A stretch of 46,059 nt of DNA, taken from assembly GCA_000431315.1 (NCBI GenBank), contig HF989703.1, positions 1 to 46,059 on the forward strand, given 5' to 3'. Every line of letters starts with the position of its first letter. Position 1 is the first letter of the stretch. The position numbers and the translations under genes were made by a program. Positions 1-7,397 of this stretch are shown in pieces. The notes under the pieces are model-generated. The model was not told the origin of the DNA. It did not search any database and was given only the letters and a program-made list of their open reading frames with translations. The stretch is from Brachyspira sp. CAG:484. Lineage in GTDB: Bacteria > Cyanobacteriota > Vampirovibrionia > Gastranaerophilales > Gastranaerophilaceae.

Positions 1-701
1 CCTTAGGTATAATAGGTGTTGTGGCTGCTATGACGCTGCCGTCTTTGACTACAAAGATTCAGGATAGAGAACTTGTTACAAGAGCCAAAAAAACAGTATC
101 AAATATTCAAAATGCAGCACTCCTTGCTCAAAAGGACCTTGGTGTTATTGGAGATAATACTGTACTATTTGATACAACAAAATCTTCTATTGAAGTTGCG
201 CAGAACTTTGTCAAATATTTTAACGGTGCTAAGCTCTGTACAAGTAAAACACAGAAAGGCTGTGAAAAATATTATTATCAATTAAAATACGCTATGCCAT
301 ATACTGATGGCAACGGAACTAATGCAGGTGTTAATATTAATGCTCCTAAAATAATTCTCAGCGATGGTGCTATTCTTCAAATTATACAGAAGACTTCGTG
401 TGATTTTTATGAAGATAGTTATGAAAAGGAGCCCAATGGTGATTATAAGCTTGACGAAGACGGAAATAAAATTCCAGTGGTGTTACACAGGCAATACTGT
501 GCTGTAATAAGGCTTGATACTAACGGGCTCAAAAATCCAAACCAGTTTGGTGCTGATGCCTATGGTTTATACGTAAAACCTGATGCAATAGTGCCGGAAA
601 CCTGGAATGCTATTGGTCAGGAAAGTTTGAAAAGTATTTTAACCGGCAGCGGTAAGCTTACTTATAAAAATTATTCTGTGGGTCAAAAATATGATTTTTA
701 A
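1..701 (+). CDS. Type IV prepilin-like protein, 5' truncated
   Basis: The gene runs in from the left edge. In the frame starting at base 3 the first residues are LGIIGVVAAMTLPSL, the second half of the hydrophobic helix of a type IV prepilin or pseudopilin, so the GTG at 21 is an internal Val and not a start. The cleavage site and leader lie outside the window. The rest is a globular pilin-like domain with cysteine pairs (CTSKTQKGC, TSCDFYEDS, QYCAV) and a late loop DTNGLKNPNQFGADAYGLYV. That loop recurs in the other two prepilin genes here (DANGDKKPNTVGRDIF and DVNGLKGPNKWGYDLF). Such proteins are surface fibres or minor pilins after processing by a prepilin peptidase. The 3' end overlaps the convergent TPR gene by 3 bases. 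Its specific role is unknown. Confidence 0.85.
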   Translation, partial: LGIIGVVAAMTLPSLTTKIQDRELVTRAKKTVSNIQNAALLAQKDLGVIGDNTVLFDTTKSSIEVAQNFVKYFNGAKLCTSKTQKGCEKYYYQLKYAMPYTDGNGTNAGVNINAPKIILSDGAILQIIQKTSCDFYEDSYEKEPNGDYKLDEDGNKIPVVLHRQYCAVIRLDTNGLKNPNQFGADAYGLYVKPDAIVPETWNAIGQESLKSILTGSGKLTYKNYSVGQKYDF

Positions 702-1489
702 TTAATCAGGTTTAACGAAGTATTCTTTTGTGAAAGTGATTTTAGTTTTTCTAATCTTGCTTTCACAAAAGGTGCCTGATGGGAGTTTGGTTTTTTTATC
801 AGAAATTTTCTGTAATATCTCTGAGCATCAACCCTTCTGCCTAGTTTGTCAAAACAAGTTGCTATCCCAAGGTATGCACGATAATAATCCGGATTTAGTT
901 TTATTACCTGATTTAAAAGAAGTGAAGCTTCTTTATAATTATCAAGTTTCATTAGTAATGTTGATTTATGCTCATATGCTTTAATAAATTTTGGTGAATT
1001 CTCAATTAATTTTTGATAAATCATTAGCGCCATATCATACTCTTCGCATAGTTCATGCGAAATTCCAAGCTGTAAAATAGCATCGGGATTTTCAGGGTTT
1101 ATTTGTATAGCCTGAACAAAGTTTTTTATAGCTCCGCAGGGTATTCCTTCCAAAAGATGGCATACTCCAAGTTCATAGTATGCTTCATAAAAGTCCGGTT
1201 CAATTTCGGTTGCTTTTTCAAGATACTTTATAGCTTGAGGATATTTTTCAAGATGTTTGTAGCAAATACCAAGACCAAGGTAGGAGTTAGCATTGCTTCT
1301 GTCAATTAAAATAGCATTTAAATAATGGGAAATAGCTTCTTTGTGAAGATTTTCCAGACGAAGTTTATCTGCTTTTTTGCACAGCGAATTAAAAGTTCTT
1401 TTGCTGCTTTTTTGTGATGATTTCAGACTCAATGCTACCTCTTTCTTATCAATATTAATGATACTTTTTTTTTCTGTACGGTAGAACAA
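698..1489 (-). CDS. TPR repeat protein
   Basis: This 263-residue protein consists largely of tetratricopeptide repeats from about residue 35 onward, for example NANSYLGLGICYKHLEKYPQ, PDFYEAYYELGVCHLLEG and PDYYRAYLGIATCFDKLGR. No signal peptide is seen, so it is probably a cytoplasmic scaffold or adaptor. The assigned start is a TTG at 1487-1489, because an in-frame stop lies four codons upstream and no early in-frame ATG exists; a short true start further in is possible. It is transcribed divergently from the exported protein at 1553, and the spacer contains a direct repeat. The partner is unknown. Confidence 0.75.
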   Translation of the reverse strand: MFYRTEKKSIINIDKKEVALSLKSSQKSSKRTFNSLCKKADKLRLENLHKEAISHYLNAILIDRSNANSYLGLGICYKHLEKYPQAIKYLEKATEIEPDFYEAYYELGVCHLLEGIPCGAIKNFVQAIQINPENPDAILQLGISHELCEEYDMALMIYQKLIENSPKFIKAYEHKSTLLMKLDNYKEASLLLNQVIKLNPDYYRAYLGIATCFDKLGRRVDAQRYYRKFLIKKPNSHQAPFVKARLEKLKSLSQKNTSLNLIN

Positions 1490-1494
1490 TCCAA

Positions 1495-1528
1495 GGATTT
1501 ATTACAATATCAATCGTTGGATTTATTA
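1495..1528. repeat. Direct repeat in divergent promoter region
   Basis: GGATTTATTA occurs at 1495-1504 and again at 1519-1528, a period of 24 bp. It lies between the TPR gene (minus) and the exported protein gene (plus). The spacing is slightly over two helical turns, which would suit a regulator binding both copies, but no regulator is identified. Confidence 0.4.
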
Positions 1529-1537
1529 TTTTTCTTG

Positions 1538-1546
1538 TGCTATAAC
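1538..1546 (+). promoter_or_regulatory. Extended -10 promoter, leaderless start
   Basis: TGCTATAAC is an extended -10 element. Its last base is followed by exactly six bases and then the ATG at 1553, which places the expected transcription start at or next to the start codon. No Shine-Dalgarno sequence precedes this ATG. The same geometry is seen at 21569, 25631 and 33281. Confidence 0.55.
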
Positions 1547-1552
1547 TTTAAT

Positions 1553-2371
1553 ATGAGATGGCTTTTAATCTTAGTAATGATATTTTGCGGAACGGCTGTT
1601 CTTGCAGATAACGGGGAGGTAGCTTTAGAGGGAGTTAAGCCTGAGAAATTGGAGCTTCCTAAATCAGATGTCAAGCTGAAAAGTTCTCTGGTGCTTTCTG
1701 ATGAACAGGTTATGCAGGAACTTGTAAATTTACAGAAAGAAAAAGATTTACAGGATATTGAAAATCTGTGGAAAGGTACTATTGAAAATAATCAGGTTAT
1801 TGAATTTACGCTGAAAAAGCTTGCAACTCCGGAAAGCCAGAGAAGAATTCACGCATCATTGATGTCAAAAACTCTTTCTGCTCTTGTTGCCGGCGCGTCT
1901 TTTGCCCCTTCTCTGATGGGAGCTGATTATATGGCACAAACCTCTGCATTTGCGGCAGGAAGGCTTGCGCAGAATTTGATTAACAAAAAAAATATGCCGT
2001 CAGAAATCCCGCTTACTGATACAGAGCTTATTGAACTTGCCGGCTTGATAGAAAATCTTCAGGACAAGATTATTAATGCTTATTATAACTACAAGGCAGC
2101 ATTGAGCCAGCTCAAAGAAACCCGTTCAAAGCTTCTATTGTATAACAAAAACTATTCTAACGCCCTAAACAATGATGATTTGCTGGAAATAACGATTTCA
2201 TCGTCATTATATGACAATATGGCAATGGAAGAATTTTATTATCTCCAGAATGCAAAAAAATATCACCTTGAGCTTCAGCGTCTTGCAGGTAAAAAAGCTG
2301 TTGATAACCTGAACCTTTACCAGTTTAACTATAATACAACTCTATTAAAGGGTAAGGAGCAGTCAAAATGA
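1553..2371 (+). CDS. Exported protein with TolC-like helical region (paralogue A)
   Basis: The start is placed at the ATG at 1553 and not at the in-frame TTG at 1517, because from 1553 the protein begins with a clean signal peptide (MRWLLILVMIFCGTAVLA, cleavage before DN). Mature length is about 254 residues. It aligns with the next gene: LWKGTIENNQVIEFTLKKL against LWQGAASKSDTISFALYKL, and LIENLQDKIINAYYNYKAAL against KIEDLQQKTVNLYYDYMTAK. The C-terminal third is helical and resembles one hairpin of the TolC outer-membrane efflux family (YYNYKAALSQLKE, then a turn, then LYDNMAMEEFYYLQNAKKYH). The protein is too short for a complete TolC protomer. It likely works in the periplasm or at the outer membrane with its neighbour. 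The family assignment is inference. Confidence 0.6.
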   Translation: MRWLLILVMIFCGTAVLADNGEVALEGVKPEKLELPKSDVKLKSSLVLSDEQVMQELVNLQKEKDLQDIENLWKGTIENNQVIEFTLKKLATPESQRRIHASLMSKTLSALVAGASFAPSLMGADYMAQTSAFAAGRLAQNLINKKNMPSEIPLTDTELIELAGLIENLQDKIINAYYNYKAALSQLKETRSKLLLYNKNYSNALNNDDLLEITISSSLYDNMAMEEFYYLQNAKKYHLELQRLAGKKAVDNLNLYQFNYNTTLLKGKEQSK

Positions 2372-3270
2372 TGAAAAGATTGTTTATTGTGTCTTTAATA
2401 TTAATGCTTAACGCCCCTGCCTTTGCAGAAGTAAAGCTGGAAGAGCTTGAGGAATTGAATATTCGTCCTCCGGCATACCGCGTTGGGTTGACTGATGAAC
2501 CTGAAAAAAAATACGTTGAAGTCAAAGCAAAATCCCAGGTTGAACAAACTAAAGCCAAAGTTGACGAAGAGCAGATTGATACAGGTGAGATGACTTATGC
2601 GGACTTGAGTATAAAGAAAATGTCCAAAGAGATTTCACAGGAACTGGAGCTTGAAAACGATGACATGATGGGGGATTTAACGCTTTTATGGCAGGGGGCT
2701 GCTTCCAAAAGCGATACAATAAGTTTTGCATTGTATAAACTTTCCAATCCTGAAGAGGACAAGCCAAATGATAAGTCTGTAAAGAAAGTCCTGCTAAACA
2801 TCGCCAGCATGTCCACTCTTGTGGGCGCCGGCACAGGCAATCCTATGATAGCAATGGGCTCAATGCTTGGTAGTAATATCTTTGGTATTATGTCGCAGGA
2901 TACAAAAGCGCTTAATTACAAATATACAAGAGTTACGGATTCTGATATGATTATACTTATCCGTAAAATTGAAGACTTGCAGCAAAAGACAGTAAACCTT
3001 TATTATGACTATATGACTGCCAAACAGATGCTTGAGCTGTATACAAAAGTTGTTGAACAGCGCAAAAGGAATTATGATGCAGCACAGGATTTGTCAAGGG
3101 AAATTATACTTATAACAGATGCCTATTACAGGACTGCTATGGATGACCAGATAAAAGCCCGTTCAAATTTCTATGCAAAACGTGCTGCTCTTGAGCAGTT
3201 TGTTGGGAATGATGTATTTTCACAGTTTGAAAAAAGTCTTGCCGAAAGAGATAAAAAGAAGAACGAATGA
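2368..3270 (+). CDS. Exported protein with TolC-like helical region (paralogue B)
   Basis: This 300-residue protein starts with a signal peptide ending AFA at residue 20. It is a tandem paralogue of the preceding gene and overlaps it by 4 bases (ATGA), so the two are translationally coupled. A glycine/alanine/methionine-rich stretch (GAGTGNPMIAMGSMLGSNIF) is followed by a long helical region, LYYDYMTAKQMLELYTKVVE and later DDQIKARSNFYAKRAALEQF, ending VGNDVF. That pattern recalls the end of a TolC repeat. Conserved tandem architecture suggests a hetero-oligomer. It overlaps the lipoate-family gene by another 4 bases, although no functional link is apparent. Confidence 0.6.
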   Translation: MMKRLFIVSLILMLNAPAFAEVKLEELEELNIRPPAYRVGLTDEPEKKYVEVKAKSQVEQTKAKVDEEQIDTGEMTYADLSIKKMSKEISQELELENDDMMGDLTLLWQGAASKSDTISFALYKLSNPEEDKPNDKSVKKVLLNIASMSTLVGAGTGNPMIAMGSMLGSNIFGIMSQDTKALNYKYTRVTDSDMIILIRKIEDLQQKTVNLYYDYMTAKQMLELYTKVVEQRKRNYDAAQDLSREIILITDAYYRTAMDDQIKARSNFYAKRAALEQFVGNDVFSQFEKSLAERDKKKNE

Positions 3271-3932
3271 TGATGAAGTTTATACCTTACGAGGTTAAGA
3301 CAGGTGCTGAAAATATGCAGACAGATAGTGATCTGCTTGATTTTGCTGTACAAAATAAACTTGATTATCCAATATTCAGGCTCTATGGCTGGCACCCTGC
3401 CTGCATTTCCCTCGGGAGAAACCAGCAGGATGCTTTTATAGATAAAAAGTTTCTAAAAGATACCGGCATTGATTTGGTCAAAAGGCTTACAGGCGGGCGC
3501 GCTCTGCTGCATGACAATGAAATTACATACAGTTATATTTGTCCCGTATCCTGCTTAAAACATGGCGAAAATGTCAGGCAATCTTATGTTGAAATTTCAC
3601 AGATTTTGATAGATGGATTTGCCAAACTCGGTATAGAGCTTGACTTTGGAGCTTCAAAACCTGTGAATACAAAATTTGATTATTGTATGCTGATTTCAAC
3701 CGGTGCAGATTTATGCTATAAAGGTAAAAAACTTATCGGTTCTGCGCAATGCAGGAAAGAAGGCTATATTCTCCAGCATGGTTCAATCCTGTATGATTAT
3801 GATGCAGCCTTATTGGAAAAAATTTTTAATGAGCCGGTAAGCACAGATACAATAACCTCAGTAAAAGAAATTAATCCTGATATATTAAAAAATGATGTAA
3901 TAGAAGTCTTTTCAAATATTACAAATTGTTAA
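3267..3932 (+). CDS. Lipoate-protein ligase / octanoyltransferase family protein
   Basis: This 221-residue protein belongs to the biotin/lipoate ligase fold. It has the signature KRLTGGRALLHDNEITYSY (substrate pocket) and GKKLIGSAQCRKEGYILQHG, whose Lys155 is the family's invariant lysine. Such enzymes attach lipoate or octanoate to the lipoyl domains of 2-oxoacid dehydrogenases or the glycine cleavage H protein. Cys140 stands 12 residues before GKK, the spacing I recall for the acyl-accepting cysteine of octanoyltransferase LipM, so a LipM-like transferase is possible as well as an ATP-using LplA. It lacks the separate C-terminal LplA accessory domain. Start is the ATG overlapping the previous stop. 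Confidence 0.8.
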   Translation: MMMKFIPYEVKTGAENMQTDSDLLDFAVQNKLDYPIFRLYGWHPACISLGRNQQDAFIDKKFLKDTGIDLVKRLTGGRALLHDNEITYSYICPVSCLKHGENVRQSYVEISQILIDGFAKLGIELDFGASKPVNTKFDYCMLISTGADLCYKGKKLIGSAQCRKEGYILQHGSILYDYDAALLEKIFNEPVSTDTITSVKEINPDILKNDVIEVFSNITNC

Positions 3933-4002
3933 CAAAATGCATGAAATCATGCAATTTCAGTGTAAAAATTTTCTTTATATAGATACGGGGAATAAAAACA
4001 CT

Positions 4003-4007
4003 AGGAG
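4003..4007 (+). promoter_or_regulatory. Ribosome binding site deciding the start at 4018
   Basis: AGGAG lies 10 bases before the ATG at 4018. The earlier in-frame ATG at 3937 has no comparable site and would add 27 residues of ordinary-looking sequence directly behind the previous stop. Confidence 0.6.
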
Positions 4008-4017
4008 TCAGGAAAAA

Positions 4018-5127
4018 ATGATTGGCAGTTTTATACCATACTATATGATGAATAATCAGGTATTGCCTTGGTCAGCAGCCCTGGGTAATATGAATGATTT
4101 CACATATTTTAACGCTCCAAACACCTGGCTTCAAATGCAGATGTTTAACCCGTTTATGACAATGCCTTCAATGGGTGATGGCATGTTAATGCAGAATGCT
4201 TATATGCAGGGCTTCCAGCTTGCAGAAAAAATTAATTTTAATTCAAATGTTTCACAGACAATGCAGGAAATTTCAAGATTTAAACAGGAACTGACAACTA
4301 TTCTTGCCCAGAAAGATCTTCCTGCTGATAAAAAACAAAAACTTGAAGAAATTAAAGAGCTTCTTGAAGAAACAGAAAAGAAAATGAAAGATTTTGCAAG
4401 CAGAGCAAATGCCCAGGATATGAATACATCAAAAGAACAGCTTGCAGAAATAAAAGAAGAGCTTAAATCTTTAAAACAGGCTGCAACTCTTGCGGTTAAA
4501 CCTGAGGAAGCCGCTCAGGATGCTGAAACCGAAAATGAAAATACCCAGCCGTCTGAAAATAATGAAAGCTCTAATACGCAGCAAACAACACCAAATAATA
4601 ATTCTAATCCTGCTCAGCACAGTAATTCAACAACAAATAACCAGACAAATCCTTCTGAAAATACACAACCGGCAGAAGAAGGTCCAACAGAAGCTGAACA
4701 ACAGGCTTATAAAAAAGCTTTAGAAATCTGCAAGGATATATATGTTGCCATAGACGGTCCTGGTACTGATTGTGAAAAACTTGATACTGCTATAATGTCA
4801 ATAAATAAAGATAATGTAATCTTTGTTATGGATAAATGGCTCCTTGATTACCAGCAGAAAACAGGTGATGATTCTTTGATGGAAACTATTTATGATGACA
4901 TATTCAGCGGAGATGATAGAAAGAAATATACAGAACATATTCTAAATGCCTTAAAAGAAAAAGCTGATGAATTAGGTATTGATATTTCACCGGAACAGGC
5001 TGTAGTAGAAAGTCAGCTCAGCCGCTGGTGGAGAAATGATGGTGCTATCTATAATGCAATGATGGATATACACGCAAAATTAACTAATATTCCTCTGGTT
5101 GATGAAGCAGGGGAAGAAGCAGCATAG
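4018..5127 (+). CDS. Unknown protein: coiled coil, N/Q/T-rich linker, annexin-like repeat
   Basis: This protein has 369 residues from the ATG with the good ribosome site. Residues 1-75 are rich in Met, Asn, Phe and Pro. Residues about 78-155 form a charged coiled coil (ISRFKQELTTILAQKDLPAD, then LEEIKELLEETEKKM). Residues about 168-220 are a low-complexity Asn/Gln/Thr/Ser linker. The C-terminal part from about residue 235 contains IDGPGTDCEKLDTAIMSINK, followed about 48 residues after GPGTD by FSGDDRKKYTEHILNALKE. Spacing and residues resemble one annexin repeat, where GxGTD is the type II calcium loop and a downstream acidic residue completes the site. No signal peptide is evident. The annexin reading is moderate; the role is unknown. 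A terminator follows at 5251. Confidence 0.65.
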   Translation: MIGSFIPYYMMNNQVLPWSAALGNMNDFTYFNAPNTWLQMQMFNPFMTMPSMGDGMLMQNAYMQGFQLAEKINFNSNVSQTMQEISRFKQELTTILAQKDLPADKKQKLEEIKELLEETEKKMKDFASRANAQDMNTSKEQLAEIKEELKSLKQAATLAVKPEEAAQDAETENENTQPSENNESSNTQQTTPNNNSNPAQHSNSTTNNQTNPSENTQPAEEGPTEAEQQAYKKALEICKDIYVAIDGPGTDCEKLDTAIMSINKDNVIFVMDKWLLDYQQKTGDDSLMETIYDDIFSGDDRKKYTEHILNALKEKADELGIDISPEQAVVESQLSRWWRNDGAIYNAMMDIHAKLTNIPLVDEAGEEAA

Positions 5128-5250
5128 GTCAAGGCTGGAGAAAAATTTTAATATGGTAATTATGGTATTTAAAGAATTAAATATATTTTTTAGTGATTCC
5201 TCATTTGTGAAAGGTGAAATGTGAAGGAGAGCATGTAGGTTAGTGTAATA

Positions 5251-5284
5251 AAAGCCCCCGTTTCTATACAGGGGCTTTATTTAT
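5251..5284 (+). terminator. Rho-independent terminator
   Basis: An AAAGCCCC / GGGGCTTT stem (5251-5258 with 5271-5278) with a 12-base loop is followed by an AT-rich tail. It closes the 1553-5127 transcription unit. Confidence 0.75.
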
Positions 5285-5311
5285 TAATATTTACTTCCGT
5301 GAATTTTTGTA

Positions 5312-5317
5312 TATAAT
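5312..5317 (+). promoter_or_regulatory. -10 box just before the ROK gene
   Basis: A perfect TATAAT ends 8 bases before the ATG at 5326 (2 bases before the in-frame ATG at 5320). No ribosome site lies between. The distance implies a very short or absent leader and favours the ATG at 5326 as the working start. Confidence 0.5.
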
Positions 5318-5319
5318 GA

Positions 5320-6288
5320 ATGTATATGAAGAGATTTTCAATTGGCATAGATTTAGGCGGAACAAAAATTCTTCTGGCTCTTGTTAATAAAGAAACAGGT
5401 GAAGTCGTTTCTTCTGTAAAGAAGAAAACAAAAAAAGAAAAAGGTCCTGAAAAAATCATAAAAAAAATGATTGAAGGTATATCTGAACTCATTGAAGAGA
5501 GCAATGTTGGTATAGAAGAGATAAGCTCTATAGGAATAGGTGCTGCAGGACAAATAGATAGAAAAAATGGAATAATTATCGGTGCGCCTAACCTTGATTG
5601 TTATGATTTGAATATTAAACAACATATTGAGAGTGAGTTTGCTCTGCCGGTTTTTGTCGGTAATGATGTTGAGATTGCTACAATCGGCGAGATGAAATTT
5701 GGTGCTGCAAAAGACTGCGATGATTTTGTCTGTATTTTTGTAGGTACCGGCGTGGGCTCTGCTATTGTGAAAGACGGCAGGATAATCCGCGGTGCTACCG
5801 GAACTGCCGGAGAGATTGGACATGTTATTGTTGATCTGAATGGCAGACCTTGTGCATGCGGTGCGCATGGATGTCTGGAAGCTTATGCTTCACGTTCGGC
5901 TATAGAAAAAAGGATTGAAGGTGCTCTGAAAAAAGGGCGTCATTCGGTAATTTTGGATTACCTTGAGAGCGGAAAGGCAATCACTTCAAGTATGATTCAA
6001 AAATCAATTGAGCGGGATGACGAGCTTGTCATTCAATGTGTTACAGAAGCCTCTGAGTATTTGTCCGGAGGGATTGCAAGTATAATTAATTTTATTAATC
6101 CAAAACTTGTTGTTCTTGGGGGCGGACTTATTGAGGCTGTTGATTATTTCTACCAGAAAACAATCAAAAAGGCGCGTGCAAAATCTCTGCCTGTGCCGGC
6201 GACAAAAATAGAGTTTAAAAAAGCTGCTCTGGGGGATTACTCAGGTGTTATCGGTGCAGCTTTTCTTGAAGAAAACGGAGTTCGTTAA
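5320..6288 (+). CDS. ROK family sugar kinase (glucokinase-like)
   Basis: This 322-residue ROK protein (320 if started at 5326) phosphorylates a hexose or amino sugar with ATP. Evidence is the N-terminal phosphate loop FSIGIDLGGTKILLALV, the ATP site GTGVGSAIV, and the structural zinc motif CACGAHGCLEAYAS that marks ROK sugar kinases, with the zinc-site His in GEIGHVIVD. Length matches the family. It lies two bases upstream of the heptosyltransferase gene, so the pair is probably an operon. The substrate cannot be decided from sequence; glucose is the default, but an envelope-sugar role would fit the context. Confidence 0.88.
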   Translation: MYMKRFSIGIDLGGTKILLALVNKETGEVVSSVKKKTKKEKGPEKIIKKMIEGISELIEESNVGIEEISSIGIGAAGQIDRKNGIIIGAPNLDCYDLNIKQHIESEFALPVFVGNDVEIATIGEMKFGAAKDCDDFVCIFVGTGVGSAIVKDGRIIRGATGTAGEIGHVIVDLNGRPCACGAHGCLEAYASRSAIEKRIEGALKKGRHSVILDYLESGKAITSSMIQKSIERDDELVIQCVTEASEYLSGGIASIINFINPKLVVLGGGLIEAVDYFYQKTIKKARAKSLPVPATKIEFKKAALGDYSGVIGAAFLEENGVR

Positions 6289-6290
6289 TT

Positions 6291-7364
6291 GTGAGTCAGG
6301 AAAATAAAGGGAAAAAACTTCTTATAGTACGTTTATCCTCTCTCGGGGATTGTGTATTTAACATACCTATGGCAAATCTTTTTAAGAAAAACGGCTATCG
6401 TGTAGACTGGATTGTTTCAGAAAAAGGGTATGATATTATTAAAGACAATCCTTGTGTTGATAAGGTTTACCTCGCACCTGTCGGCAGATGGAAAAAGCGC
6501 GGGCTCGTTTCTTTTAGAAGCTTTTTTGAGTATCTTAAGATTTTGCATGAAATTAGAAAAGAAAAATATGACATTGCCATTGATACGCAGGGAATGCTTA
6601 AAACAATGTATTGGATGCGTTTTTGCGGTGCGAAAAGAAGAATTGTGCCAATTGATGTAAGAGAACATGCAACGCTTGGCGGAAATGAAATTATTCCCGC
6701 AATACATCATGGTATAGAGCGGCACTCGGTAATAAATTATATGGATTTTACAAAATACCTTGGTATTGATTCTGAAGAGATTAAATTTACTCTGCCGCCT
6801 GCAACTGAGGAAATTAAGGCAAAGATTGACGATTTGTTAAAACCTCTTGATAAATCCAAGCCAATGGTTGTTATTGCTCCTGCTACTACAAGATTTTTAA
6901 AACACTGGAGCCCTGATAACTGGAAGGAAGTTGTAGAAAATATAAAAGATAAATGCTCACTGGTTTTTACAGGAACTGAAAAAGATAAAGAGCTTCTGGC
7001 ATATATAGGTTCTGATTGCGGCTTAAACCTTTCAGGAAAAACCAACCTTAAAGAACTACAGGAGCTTTTAACAAGAGCTTCACTTGTAATGGCGCCTGAT
7101 TCAGGAACAGCTCACCTTGCATGGGCTTCAAACAATCCTGCTGTAATATCTATATTTACCTGTACACCGCCAACCCTTTTCGGCTGTTTTGGCAATCCGG
7201 ACAAGTATTTTGCAGTTAATGCTAAACTTGACTGCCAGCCTTGTTTCTTGTTTGATTGTCCAAAAGAAGGCGATGCAAAAAATCTCTGTACACGCCGCCC
7301 AACCGCTCAGGAAATAATAAATATTGTAAACAAAGTACTGCAAAATACCAAAAATGTTGTATAA
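6291..7364 (+). CDS. Glycosyltransferase family 9 (heptosyltransferase-like)
   Basis: This 357-residue protein resembles ADP-heptose:LPS heptosyltransferases, cytoplasmic enzymes that add heptose to the lipopolysaccharide core. Visible features are the N-terminal KKLLIVRLSSLGDCVFNIPM, the mid motif YDIAIDTQGMLKT, the donor-site start VVIAPATTRFLKHWSPDNW, and the C-terminal nucleotide-binding segment MAPDSGTAHLAWASNNPAVI. It starts with GTG two bases after the ROK stop, with GGAG in the ROK gene end as ribosome site. With lpxA in the same window it supports a lipid A-containing outer membrane. The exact acceptor is not determinable. Confidence 0.88.
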   Translation: MSQENKGKKLLIVRLSSLGDCVFNIPMANLFKKNGYRVDWIVSEKGYDIIKDNPCVDKVYLAPVGRWKKRGLVSFRSFFEYLKILHEIRKEKYDIAIDTQGMLKTMYWMRFCGAKRRIVPIDVREHATLGGNEIIPAIHHGIERHSVINYMDFTKYLGIDSEEIKFTLPPATEEIKAKIDDLLKPLDKSKPMVVIAPATTRFLKHWSPDNWKEVVENIKDKCSLVFTGTEKDKELLAYIGSDCGLNLSGKTNLKELQELLTRASLVMAPDSGTAHLAWASNNPAVISIFTCTPPTLFGCFGNPDKYFAVNAKLDCQPCFLFDCPKEGDAKNLCTRRPTAQEIINIVNKVLQNTKNVV

Positions 7365-7397
7365 TGGATATGTCATCGTTTACAATGCAGGTGGGTA

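Noticed and set aside
21..23. GTG as start of the first gene
   Set aside because: The frame is open to the left edge and reads the prepilin helix LGIIGVVAAM, so this is an internal Val.
5152..5223. Possible 23-codon reading frame before the terminator at 5251
   Set aside because: Poor ribosome site spacing, no recognisable features, and AT-rich composition; not supported.
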